Assembly (NCBI GenBank): GCA_022825825.1
Contig: JAJDWA010000027.1
Location: 108,902 to 172,901, forward strand
Length of the DNA: 64,000 bases
From: Candidatus Poribacteria bacterium
GTDB lineage: Bacteria > Poribacteria > WGA-4E > WGA-3G
Reading direction: 5' to 3'
Shown: one piece after another, positions 26,237-34,043 of the stretch
Numbering within the stretch: position 1 is the first letter of the stretch
Layout: every line of letters starts with the position of its first letter
Program-made: the position numbers and the translations under genes
The notes under the pieces: model-generated
Told to the model about the DNA's origin: nothing
What the model saw: only the letters and a program-made list of their open reading frames with translations
Database searches by the model: none

Positions 26237-27067
26237 ATGCTGGAAACACCGGTATCTGAAACACCATTACAACTCCGCCAGCGAATGCGCGAATTCTACG
26301 AAACATCGGAAACCTATAAAGACCTCTTAGCTGCGCATAATGAAGTCTATCTCCGACATTACGTAGCATTAGTCCTCCGTTATGCGCCATCAGATTCCAA
26401 AATTCTGGATCTTGGGTGCGGAAATGGTATCTCTGCTCGGTTGCTAAATCAGGCAGGCTACGACGTCGTTGGGACTGACATCTCTCCGCTTTTTCTTGAA
26501 GAAGCGCGGAACTGGGAAAATCCGAAACTACGATATCAGGTGTGTGACGTTTTGGAACTACCTTTTGATAACGATTCTTTTGATGTTATCTGTTCAAACG
26601 AGTTAATAGAGCATCTGCCTGATGTGGAGACAGCATTAAAGGAGATGGCTCGCGTCGTCTGCAAAGGTGGCAAAGTTGTTTTTTCCGGACCGAATTTATG
26701 TTCGCCCTTAACACCGTTCCTTGATTGGGTACGCCTGATGTGTGGCAAACCCGGCAGGCCCGTTTGGGGAGAAACAAAACAGCAAGCATTGCAACAGTTG
26801 AAGCGAAACTGTGGACTCTACATAAAAAAACGTTTCTTGACCAAAACACCACACTTTATTTATCGTAATCCTGATTTACAAGCAGATGCTATCGGTGGTG
26901 ATGCTGACAGTGCCTATTACGCAAATCCGATTGATCTTGCTCAATTTTTCAAACTAAATGGGTTCAGCATCGTCAAAAAAGCAGTTGGTTTCGGCATAAA
27001 AGGTAGAATTGTCGCGAACTTGTTTCCGTATATGAGCCCTTATATCACTATGGTTGTCCAGAAATGA
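26237..27067 (+). CDS. Class I SAM-dependent methyltransferase
   Basis: 276 residues. Rossmann-type methyltransferase: motif I ILDLGCGNGISARLL (about 55-69), the acidic end of strand 2 in VVGTDIS, motif in RYQVCDVLELPFDNDSFDVICSNELIEHL (about 103-131) and LKEMARVVCKGGKVVFSGPN (motif III region). The substrate is unknown; the ISPLFLEEA/ELIEHL pattern is seen in methyltransferases acting on small molecules or lipids. Its TGA overlaps the next ATG (ATGA), so the two are translationally coupled. Confidence 0.8.
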   Translation: MLETPVSETPLQLRQRMREFYETSETYKDLLAAHNEVYLRHYVALVLRYAPSDSKILDLGCGNGISARLLNQAGYDVVGTDISPLFLEEARNWENPKLRYQVCDVLELPFDNDSFDVICSNELIEHLPDVETALKEMARVVCKGGKVVFSGPNLCSPLTPFLDWVRLMCGKPGRPVWGETKQQALQQLKRNCGLYIKKRFLTKTPHFIYRNPDLQADAIGGDADSAYYANPIDLAQFFKLNGFSIVKKAVGFGIKGRIVANLFPYMSPYITMVVQK

Positions 27068-27909
27068 ACATTCGTCCAAACGATTTTGTTTTAGAAATTG
27101 GAAGCGGGCATAACCCAAATGTCCGTTCGGATGTTTTATGTGATAAATTCATAGATGATGACGAACAACGCGGTGGTGTGATTGTCGCGGATCGGCCGAT
27201 GGTGGAAGCAGATGGGCAGTTTCTCCCTTTTGCAGACAAGGCGTTTGACTACGTCATCTGTGCACATGTTTTGGAACATGTTGAGGATCCAGGTTTACTT
27301 ATTTCCGAATTGATGCGTGTAGCGCCTCGCGGTTATATTGAAACACCCTCTGAAATCGGAGAGAGAATATATGGATGGCATTATCATAACTGGGTTGTCA
27401 ATCTGATTGATGGTAGATTAGTACTACAAAAGAACGATGGGCGCTCGGAATTTGGACAACTTTTTCACACGTTGGCTGCAAAAGATAAGTCATGGGGAAA
27501 GTTTCATATTACGCACCACAACCTCTTCCTTGTTCAGTATGAATGGGAAGGTAAGATTGATTATGAGATATTGGATGAGAAAGAGTCACCGTTAGATTTA
27601 CAATCTCCACAGACCATTGAAAAACTTCTGACATCTACATTTTCAAATCAAACGCATAACGGTTTTTGGTTAATGTTTAAAAGTGCGGTGCCGCGCAGTC
27701 TTGTGTCTCGTGCAAAATCGCTTTTAGCAAAAAGTAGAAGTCGCCAAACAAAAACATTAAGAGATATCCTCGTCTGTCCGCAGTGTAAAGGTGAAATTAG
27801 ATGGGAAGAACGAAGCCTTGACTGCAATATATGTGATCGGTCTTATCCGATTATTGATGGAATTCCAAGATTTTCTTTAACACAATTGAATGGACAAAAT
27901 GGAAACTAA
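27064..27909 (+). CDS. Methyltransferase-like protein with C-terminal Trm112-like zinc ribbon
   Basis: 281 residues. The N-terminal part is methyltransferase-like but minimal: VLEIGSGHNP (motif I), VEADGQFLPFADKAFDYVICAHVLEHV (about 44-75) and a short DPGLLISELMRVA helix. The C-terminus (about 237-275) is a Trm112-type zinc-binding domain with the four-Cys set CPQC...CNICDRSYPIIDGIPRF. Trm112-like domains normally activate partner methyltransferases, so it may stabilise itself or the methyltransferase encoded just upstream. The start overlaps the upstream gene by 4 bp; the end overlaps the thioredoxin reductase start. Confidence 0.75.
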   Translation: MNIRPNDFVLEIGSGHNPNVRSDVLCDKFIDDDEQRGGVIVADRPMVEADGQFLPFADKAFDYVICAHVLEHVEDPGLLISELMRVAPRGYIETPSEIGERIYGWHYHNWVVNLIDGRLVLQKNDGRSEFGQLFHTLAAKDKSWGKFHITHHNLFLVQYEWEGKIDYEILDEKESPLDLQSPQTIEKLLTSTFSNQTHNGFWLMFKSAVPRSLVSRAKSLLAKSRSRQTKTLRDILVCPQCKGEIRWEERSLDCNICDRSYPIIDGIPRFSLTQLNGQNGN

Positions 27910-28861
27910 AACAAACAACATTGAAAATAGAAATATTGTAATTATTGGTGGCGGTACTGCTGGTTTTGCTGCGGGGGTTTACACATCTCGCGCCATGCTG
28001 GAACCGGTGCTAATTACAGGTGACGCACTCGGCGGGCAGCTTTCTCTGACACTTGACCTTGAAAACTACCCCGGTTTTTTCGGCAATGAAGCTTCAGTCT
28101 TTATTCAAGGCATGCAGGAACAAGCGGAACGGTTCGGGACTGAGGTCAAATTTGATACGGTAACCGCAGTTGATTTCGAGCAACACCCGTTTGTTGTCAA
28201 TACTTACGAAAAGGAATACCACGCAAAATCTGTAATTATCTGCACTGGTGCCTCGCCTCGTACGCTCGACATCCCTGGTGAAGAGGGGTATGGGGGACGT
28301 GGTGTCTCCTACTGTGCCACGTGTGACGGATTTTTCTTTCAAGACCAACGCCTCATCGTTGTTGGTGGTGGGGATGCAGCATTGGAAGAAGGCATTTTCC
28401 TAACGAAGTACGCGTCTGAGGTTTATATCGTCCATCGACGCGACCAACTCCGTGCAAGCCAAATTATGCAGGAACGCGCATTTAAAAACGATAAAATCAA
28501 GTTTATTTGGGATACCGTCGTCGAGGAAATTTGCGGAGATGACGAAAAAGTAACAGGTGCGAAACTCAAAAATGTCAAAACGAATGAGACTGAACTTTTC
28601 CCAATTGACGGTGTGTTTATCTTTATAGGACATATCCCGAACACTGAACTGTTCACAGATGTCATAGATATGGACGAACAGGGATACATCATTGTGGACG
28701 GGATGCAGCGCACGAATATAGATGGTGTTTTTGCCGCGGGTGATGTGCATGACCACGTATTCCGTCAAGCAATTACGGCTGCAGGGGCAGGTGCAGCGGC
28801 AGCGATTGCATCCGAAAAATTTATCGCTGAATTAGAGAACCGCTCCTATCCGGGGAATTAA
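27890..28861 (+). CDS. trxB: Thioredoxin reductase (NADPH/FAD)
   Basis: 323 residues. FAD-binding GGGTAGFAAGVYTSR (about 20-34), the redox-active CATCDG (about 143-148), NADPH-binding VVGGGDAALEE (about 160) and the closing FAD motif GVFAAGDVHDHVFRQAITAAGAG broken at about 283-305. This matches the low-molecular-weight thioredoxin reductase family, which reduces thioredoxin or similar proteins in the cytoplasm. The reading frame overlaps the upstream gene by 20 bp; a second ATG at 27899 is an equally good start. The operon with two methyltransferases is unusual. Confidence 0.88.
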   Translation: MDKMETKTNNIENRNIVIIGGGTAGFAAGVYTSRAMLEPVLITGDALGGQLSLTLDLENYPGFFGNEASVFIQGMQEQAERFGTEVKFDTVTAVDFEQHPFVVNTYEKEYHAKSVIICTGASPRTLDIPGEEGYGGRGVSYCATCDGFFFQDQRLIVVGGGDAALEEGIFLTKYASEVYIVHRRDQLRASQIMQERAFKNDKIKFIWDTVVEEICGDDEKVTGAKLKNVKTNETELFPIDGVFIFIGHIPNTELFTDVIDMDEQGYIIVDGMQRTNIDGVFAAGDVHDHVFRQAITAAGAGAAAAIASEKFIAELENRSYPGN

Positions 28862-29075
28862 ATAGATAGTGCAAACTGCTAATTTACGATCAGAAATCAA
28901 AATATTAACGTCCTAAATGTCTGAATCGTGGATTAAACAGAAATAGTTTGATGTTCCACACAATTTTGTGATACACTTTTGAGAGACATACTTAAAATCT
29001 CTTATTTCTCAATTTTACATCGAATTTTGAGTGATCCCTGAGTGATAACGTTTGCACACCTAAGAAGGAAAATCT

Positions 29076-29618
29076 GTGCCTTGGAAAAACGGTTCCCTTA
29101 TCCTTTATCACGGTACTACTGATATTGCGGCATCAGTTCTGTGCAAGTCTTCGGGATCCCTGCCGCATAGCATTGACATTTCACTCTGTAGAGCTCACAC
29201 AGATTTCGGTCAAGGTTTCTATCTAACTACGTTTTTACAACAAGCAGAAGGTTGGGCAGATAGGCAATTCAGGGATCAGCGTAGGCGTCGTAGGGTTGAG
29301 TTGTCAACGCGTGCAGTGATACTTAAATTTGAAGTAGATAGAAACCAGTTAGCATCTTTATTGAGTTTGTGCTTCGTGACAGATGGATCAAACCCTGACT
29401 ATTGGAATTTTATTGAGCATTGTCGGACTGGAATGGGCTCACACTTGCTACATGGCAATAAGAATTATGATGTTGTGTTTGGGCCCGTTGCGCTTTGGCC
29501 ACAGAAGTTCGTCATCAAAAATGCGGACCAGGTTAGTTTTCATACGAAAGCCGCGCTGGAAATACTTCCCGCACCTGTACTGCATAGCCAAGGAACACCA
29601 ACCTATACTACTTTGTAA
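29076..29618 (+). CDS. DUF3990 family (ADP-ribosyltransferase-fold) putative toxin
   Basis: 180 residues from a GTG with AAGGA seven bases upstream. DUF3990 landmarks: LILYHGTTDIAA at the N-terminus, DFGQGFYLTTFLQQAEGWA (about 43-61), NYDVVFGPVA (about 130) and the end ADQVSFHTKAALEIL (about 150). The family belongs to the ADP-ribosyltransferase superfamily; YHGT and GFYLTT correspond to its NAD-binding core. Members often act in toxin-antitoxin pairs. Here a 96-residue gene with its own GGAGG follows, the likely partner. Activity and target are not shown by the sequence. Confidence 0.7.
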   Translation: MPWKNGSLILYHGTTDIAASVLCKSSGSLPHSIDISLCRAHTDFGQGFYLTTFLQQAEGWADRQFRDQRRRRRVELSTRAVILKFEVDRNQLASLLSLCFVTDGSNPDYWNFIEHCRTGMGSHLLHGNKNYDVVFGPVALWPQKFVIKNADQVSFHTKAALEILPAPVLHSQGTPTYTTL

Positions 29619-29655
29619 TGGAGGCTTGCAAAACCAAGTCTTATATGGAGGAAAA

Positions 29656-29946
29656 ATGGCACCTGTGAAAGAACCCAACGTCTCTTTGCCTCGCAGCCAC
29701 GTAGATGCTTACTGGGAGTTAGTTCGCAGAACTCTGAGCGATATCTTTGATAGATCGCCAAGCGAGGCGGATGACTACCAACAAGAAATTGAAAATCTAC
29801 CTCTGCCACAGCAAGATTTCTTCTATAATGAAGAGGCGTTATATGTTGCCGCTGCCCTTGTTGATGAAGAACCAACTAAAAAACAACGAGCTCACTATCA
29901 ACGTTTACAAGCAAAGATATACCGCCTTTCCGAACGAGAGGAATGA
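29656..29946 (+). CDS. Small acidic protein downstream of DUF3990 gene, putative antitoxin
   Basis: 96 residues from the ATG at 29656, preceded by GGAGG; the longer frame upstream only runs through the toxin gene in another phase. Predicted largely helical and charged, with EPNVSLPRSHVDAYWELVRRTLSDIF at the N-terminal side and a C-terminal YQRLQAKIYRLSEREE helix. No DNA-binding motif or family is recognised. Position and size suggest the antitoxin or immunity partner of the DUF3990 protein. Confidence 0.5.
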   Translation: MAPVKEPNVSLPRSHVDAYWELVRRTLSDIFDRSPSEADDYQQEIENLPLPQQDFFYNEEALYVAAALVDEEPTKKQRAHYQRLQAKIYRLSEREE

Positions 29947-30096
29947 TAACAACGTCCTTCAATAGACATTAAACGAAAAGACAAAATTACTCTCACTGCC
30001 CACGGGTATTCGGAGCAATCTTCTGGTTCGCGGTGGGTTATGAGTGGTTTAATTCATCCGCATCAAGCAATTGCTGGTTTTTTACAGGAGAGAATC

Positions 30097-30372
30097 GTGC
30101 AAGAATCTTCAGTTTATCAACACATTTTAGAAACAGCAAAAAAAGAAACTGATCAGCAAGTAATACAACAGGTTGAACGACAAACTGCGCTTGACTTTCT
30201 CTTTCGTGCCCTTGAGTTTCGTTTTGATGGGCGCGCCGTTCAGACACTTAGACCCACATTAGAAAGTATCCAGAATCTTGAGCTTCTTCAAGAGCTGCAT
30301 AACGAAGCTTTACGCGCAGAGAACTTTGAGGCGTTCACTCACATTTTGGGCATGAATGGCAACGAGAAATAG
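30097..30372 (+). CDS. Small helical protein, first of a duplicated pair
   Basis: 91 residues from a GTG at 30097 with AGGAG six bases upstream; the longer ATG frame at 30040 lacks a ribosome site. It begins QESSVYQHILETAKKE and continues DFLFRALEFRFDGRAVQTLRPTLESIQNLELLQELHNEALRAENFEAFTHIL in shorter pieces. The helical C-terminal pattern resembles the tail of DUF4351/Rpn-type proteins, without their nuclease domain. It is closely similar to the next gene. Function unknown. Confidence 0.5.
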   Translation: MQESSVYQHILETAKKETDQQVIQQVERQTALDFLFRALEFRFDGRAVQTLRPTLESIQNLELLQELHNEALRAENFEAFTHILGMNGNEK

Positions 30373-30451
30373 GTTACGAAGACCTCGTCGGATGCTGAAG
30401 TAGTAGTTTGATTTATTCTTTGCGGGTAGTGACTTTTTATCGGAGGTAGTT

Positions 30452-30721
30452 ATGCAAGAATCATCAGTTTATCAACACATTTTAGAAACAACAGGAAAAG
30501 AACATTACGAACGCGGGTTACAACAAGGTGTGCGCCAAAATGCCCTTGAATCTCTCTTTAATGTCCTTGATTTTAAGTTTGATGCTATCACAGTTCGTTT
30601 ACTACAACCTGCGTTGGAAAACATTAATGATGTTAATGTTCTCAAACAGTTGCACGACGCAGCACTACGAGCAGAAAACCTTGAGACGTTTGTCCAGATT
30701 TTAGAGACAAGCGAGAGTTAA
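30452..30721 (+). CDS. Small helical protein, second of a duplicated pair
   Basis: 89 residues; GGAGG before the ATG. It opens QESSVYQHILETTGKEHYERG and shares with its upstream neighbour the L-x2-LDFKFDAITVRLLQPALENI block and the end ALRAENLETFVQILE. It again resembles only the tail of DUF4351/Rpn-like proteins. The two may be remnants of larger nuclease-bearing genes, or free-standing regulators of such a protein elsewhere. Confidence 0.5.
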   Translation: MQESSVYQHILETTGKEHYERGLQQGVRQNALESLFNVLDFKFDAITVRLLQPALENINDVNVLKQLHDAALRAENLETFVQILETSES

Positions 30722-30843
30722 CTTTGGCCAGTTATGGTTGATAGGTTACCCGATGGAGAAATTATAGGGACGGTTCTACATTGTGCGGGTTGGTACAGAA
30801 CTGTAAAGATATCCATATCCACCGGAATTGAAGGGAACTTTCA

Positions 30844-32481
30844 GTGAACAAACACAAAAATCAACGCCTTGCCCTCGGCTTAGACTCAAGTACACAGAGT
30901 TTATCTGCTATCGTTATTGATGTAGACACAGCAGAAAAATGCTTTGAACACGCAATTGACTACCGTGCAGATGATCGGACTAACTGTTTTGGTATCAAAG
31001 AGGATTATATCTTGCCCCCGAGTGAAGAAGGTGAGGCAGAACAACCTCCGTTGATGTTCCTTGCGTCACTCAATGCCATGTTCGCTGACATGCACGAGGC
31101 AGGGGTTGCGTTAGAGAATATCGTTGCAATCAACACATCAGGACAACAACACGGGCATGTCTATCTTAACCGAAACGCTGCGATTATATTCTCTAACTTA
31201 CAAAGGGTAGAAAGCAGTAGATTAGATTTAAACACACTTTTAGCGGGTGTCTTCTCGTATTCCACTGCACCGATATGGATGACTGCCAATACCGTCGCAC
31301 AGACAAACCATGTGCGAGAAGCAGTCGGTGGAAAAGCAGAAATGATTGAACGTTCCGGCTCGGATGCGCCCCTACGATTCACAGGCGCAGTGATCCGTCG
31401 TGTGGCTGAACAATCATCACGCGCCTACGCGGAGACAGAAAAAATCCAACTCATCAGCAGTTTTATCCCCGCAGTGCTGTGTGCCAATCCATTTGTGTCG
31501 ATTGACACAGGTAATGGATGCGGTATGTCCCTGATGAATTATCGGAACAAGATATGGGATGCGGAACTGGTTGCTGCTACTGCCGATGGTTTGCCCGGAG
31601 GCTCGGAAGCATTGTTGGGTAAATTGCCAGAACTTACGGCACCAGATTCTGTTGTAGGAAATATTGCTACGTATTTCGTAGAAAGATATGGATTTTCTCA
31701 AGAATGTTCAATCATAGCAGGGTCGGGGGATAATCCGCAGGCGAAAGTGCCAGTTGCGGGAGACCTCCTCAGTCTTGGCACGAGTTTTGTCAATATGGTG
31801 TCTACAGATGGAAATACGTTAGACCCAGAAGGGTTTGCGAATGCAATGTATGATGGCATTGGGCGTCCGTTTATGTTCGGATGCCGCACCAATGGTGCTA
31901 TGGTATGGGATGCTGTTAGAAATCAGTATGGACTTGCAAAAGAGGAATACGAACCAGCAGAATCTGCTTTGCAAGATGTTTCACCTGGACAATTTATGAC
32001 GTTTTGGCAACCGAAGATGGAATCTTTTCCTGTTTCTGGTGCCTTTGACTTTGTACGCTTAGCAGAATCGGAAACACCAAATTTAGCGAAAGATTATACC
32101 GGTATAATTGAGACAAGTCTTGCAGCTGTTTATGTCTATTCTGAGGTTTTTACAAAACCATCGCAAGACCCGCTATATGTTACAGGCGGAGCGACTGGGA
32201 GTCCGCAAATTATGCGGCGAGTCGCAGGAATTTGGAACAGACCTGTCGTCTCTGTCCAAAAGGGAGGGGCTGCGCTCGGTGCTGCTGTGGCAGGTGTCAA
32301 AGCATATTGTGATCATACAGATGAACAGTTTGACGTGGAGGCATTTAGCGCTGCTATCCTAAAACGTGGTGAACTTATTCAACCTAATCCGATTGATATT
32401 GAAGCGTATCACGGAGATAAAAGTTATCTCCAACAATTCCGTGAAATGTACGAAAAAATTATGAGAGAAAACCCGCTATAG
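30844..32481 (+). CDS. FGGY-family carbohydrate kinase (xylulokinase-like)
   Basis: 545 residues from a GTG at 30844. N-terminal phosphate-1 motif LGLDSSTQSLSA (about 11-22), the sugar-site NTSGQQHGHVYL (about 98-109), GNGCGMSLMN (about 222), the catalytic-loop IIAGSGDNPQAK (about 293) and the C-terminal LYVTGGATGSPQIMRRVAGIWNRPV broken over about 445-470, with KGGAALGAAVAG. FGGY kinases phosphorylate pentoses or related sugars with ATP; xylulose is the best guess but the sugar is not proven. No isomerase or transporter lies nearby. Confidence 0.8.
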   Translation: MNKHKNQRLALGLDSSTQSLSAIVIDVDTAEKCFEHAIDYRADDRTNCFGIKEDYILPPSEEGEAEQPPLMFLASLNAMFADMHEAGVALENIVAINTSGQQHGHVYLNRNAAIIFSNLQRVESSRLDLNTLLAGVFSYSTAPIWMTANTVAQTNHVREAVGGKAEMIERSGSDAPLRFTGAVIRRVAEQSSRAYAETEKIQLISSFIPAVLCANPFVSIDTGNGCGMSLMNYRNKIWDAELVAATADGLPGGSEALLGKLPELTAPDSVVGNIATYFVERYGFSQECSIIAGSGDNPQAKVPVAGDLLSLGTSFVNMVSTDGNTLDPEGFANAMYDGIGRPFMFGCRTNGAMVWDAVRNQYGLAKEEYEPAESALQDVSPGQFMTFWQPKMESFPVSGAFDFVRLAESETPNLAKDYTGIIETSLAAVYVYSEVFTKPSQDPLYVTGGATGSPQIMRRVAGIWNRPVVSVQKGGAALGAAVAGVKAYCDHTDEQFDVEAFSAAILKRGELIQPNPIDIEAYHGDKSYLQQFREMYEKIMRENPL

Positions 32482-32595
32482 CAAAAAACAACTAACGCGA
32501 GTGGCATTTGACGACCAACAATCAGTTTTGAGGATAGGAGTGCAAAATTCGCAAATGCTCTACCGACAGCCGATAGCCAAATGCTGACAGCCACT

Positions 32596-33063
32596 ATGAG
32601 CAAACTAACACACTTTGATGAAAAAGGCAATACACGGATGGTTGATGTCGGAGAAAAACCCGAAACGTTGCGTGTTGCTATTGCTAAAGGACATGTGACG
32701 GCTCAACCTGAAACGCTTCGCCGCATCGCTGAACAACAGATGAAAAAGGGTAATGTTTTGGAAGTCGCCCGACTCGCAGGTTATATGGCAGCAAAACGGA
32801 CGAGTGAACTTATTCCGTTGTGTCATCCTCTTAATCTTACCTCTATCCGCGTAGATGTGACGATTGTAGCAGAGAAGATAGAGATTGAAGCAGAAGTGCA
32901 AACCGTCGGTCGAACAGGTGTGGAGATGGAAGCGCTCACTGCCGTATCCGTTGCTGGTTTGACCGTTTACGATATGTGTAAAGCCGTTGACCGAGAAATG
33001 TGTATATCCGAAATAAGGTTGGTCAAGAAAACCGGTGGTGCAAGTGGTGATTTCAATTTGTAA
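32596..33063 (+). CDS. moaC: Cyclic pyranopterin monophosphate synthase MoaC
   Basis: 155 residues from the ATG at 32596, which gives the canonical MoaC start [21 protein letters not shown]; an in-frame ATG at 32581 adds five residues. MoaC with MoaA converts GTP to cyclic pyranopterin monophosphate in molybdenum cofactor synthesis. The active-site segments are present: [15 protein letters not shown] (His), [18 protein letters not shown] and [10 protein letters not shown] (Asp and Lys). Length fits. No other moa gene is in the window. Neither start has a clear ribosome site. Confidence 0.93.
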   Translation: MSKLTHFDEKGNTRMVDVGEKPETLRVAIAKGHVTAQPETLRRIAEQQMKKGNVLEVARLAGYMAAKRTSELIPLCHPLNLTSIRVDVTIVAEKIEIEAEVQTVGRTGVEMEALTAVSVAGLTVYDMCKAVDREMCISEIRLVKKTGGASGDFNL

Positions 33064-33138
33064 TACCAAACTTCATTCCACTGGTAGGAGTGCTTTCGGG
33101 TAAATTTAAAGTGTAAAACCAATAAATTTGCCCAAAAA

Positions 33139-33224
33139 AGTTGACATTCAACAAAATTTAAGGTACAATATAGTTGACATTCAACAAAAATAGTTGACAT
33201 TCAACAAAATTTAAGGTACAATAT
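33139..33224 (+). promoter_or_regulatory. Two tandem copies of a consensus promoter plus a partial third
   Basis: The 33-bp unit AGTTGACATTCAACAAAATT + TAAGGTACAATAT occurs at 33139-33171 and again at 33192-33224; between them its first 17 bases recur (33172-33188). Each full copy holds TTGACA, a 17-bp spacer and TACAAT (33141-33169 and 33194-33222), a near-perfect sigma-70-type promoter. The middle piece keeps only the -35. Transcription would run towards the STT3 locus, starting near 33176 and 33229. Alternatively, the TTGACATTCAACA blocks could be regulator sites. Confidence 0.7.
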
Positions 33225-33228
33225 ATTA

Positions 33229-33475
33229 GAGTATTAGATCATATTCTTGCATAAGGTGTTGCAAACAAAAGCATCTTTACTACCCATTTTGTTATTTCGT
33301 GAAAAAAATATCTATTAATTTGCAACGGCGATAGTTTCAGGCACATAAAGTATCTTTCATACGATTCAAAGTGTCTAAACCACTTTAAATCGTATGACAA
33401 CGTTACGTTAGTTAATGCACGCATCAGGAATGGTAATATGCTTGATATATTACCATTCCTACGTTTTCAATTTTT
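33229..33475 (+). ncRNA. Predicted structured leader or small RNA ending in a terminator-like hairpin
   Basis: Downstream of the tandem promoters lie a 16-bp stem with one mismatch (33358-33373 / 33381-33396, CATACGATTCAAAGTG against its complement) and a perfect 14-bp stem (33426-33439 / 33447-33460, AGGAATGGTAATAT). The second stem is followed by a T-rich tract to 33475. No ORF fits. The RNA of about 245 bases could be a free small RNA or the regulatory leader of the gene at 33523, whose ribosome site lies 30 bases beyond. No known riboswitch class was recognised. Confidence 0.4.
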
Positions 33476-33522
33476 ATTACGATTGAAACCCTTAACCAGT
33501 TATCAGAAGGAGATAATAAGTC

Positions 33523-33924
33523 ATGAAATTTATTAGATGGATAACAATAATTGTCTTCGTTGTCGCAATTTGTACTCCTTTACTCGTTTTTATAGAGAAT
33601 GGGATAAGCGACGAAGATGTACTCCTAGTAATAGAAGTCATTGTAACTATCAAGAGTGTAAGTGGGGAGATATGTGATATATATAAATATTTTATCCCCA
33701 TCGGAATAAGTAAGACAGAACATTGGAAAAAGTATCATGAAGGGGAACCAGATCCTTCTCTTCCTGAACACGAATCGCACCTGACTGTATACTTCCCTGT
33801 ATATACTTTCATTGGAGGGTACGTAGTCAGTGATTGTGGACATCCCGACCCAGAAGATGGAGACTCGTCTGGAAGTTGCGACTCGTCTGGAAGTTGCGAC
33901 TCGTCTAGCAGCTGCAATGGATAG
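33523..33924 (+). CDS. Small membrane-anchored protein with Asp-Ser-Ser-Gly-Ser-Cys repeats
   Basis: 133 residues; AAGGAG before the ATG. An N-terminal hydrophobic helix (about 5-25) serves as signal or anchor; the middle is unremarkable and the C-terminus is three hexapeptides DSSGSC, DSSGSC, DSSSSC followed by NG, encoded by 18-bp tandem repeats. Spaced cysteines in a Ser-rich tail suggest disulphide cross-linking, metal binding or a modification site. No family recognised. It lies first in the group leading to the STT3-like gene and is served by the tandem promoters. Confidence 0.55.
   Translation: MKFIRWITIIVFVVAICTPLLVFIENGISDEDVLLVIEVIVTIKSVSGEICDIYKYFIPIGISKTEHWKKYHEGEPDPSLPEHESHLTVYFPVYTFIGGYVVSDCGHPDPEDGDSSGSCDSSGSCDSSSSCNG
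33862..33915 (+). repeat. Three 18-bp coding tandem repeats
   Basis: GACTCGTCTGGAAGTTGC at 33862-33879 and 33880-33897 are identical; the third unit (33898-33915) differs at four bases. They encode the Ser/Cys hexapeptides at the end of the 133-residue protein and are prone to slippage. Confidence 0.9.
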
Positions 33925-33991
33925 GCAGGCATAATGACTGACGCTGTAAACACTATCTTGGTGATAACGTCTAAAATCTTAACGGTTTAAT

Positions 33992-34025
33992 CAGGTGGAA
34001 TGAATCAGCTGATTCATTCCACCTG
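33992..34025. repeat. Perfect 34-bp loopless palindrome
   Basis: CAGGTGGAATGAATCAG (33992-34008) is followed directly by its exact complement (34009-34025). It lies between the 133- and 233-residue genes. A cruciform or an RNA stem with a tiny loop is possible; no T-run follows on the + strand, so it is not a classical terminator. Confidence 0.85.
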
Positions 34026-34043
34026 CCAAAAAGGATTAAAACT

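Noticed and set aside
29383..29946. 187-residue ORF overlapping the DUF3990 gene
   Set aside because: Its first half is the toxin gene in another frame; the ribosome site and sensible start are at 29656.
32605..33069. 154-residue - strand ORF opposite moaC
   Set aside because: moaC is certain on the + strand; the reverse frame has no recognisable content.
33139..33224. CRISPR-like array
   Set aside because: The three repeats have no unique spacers of constant length; they are promoter duplications.
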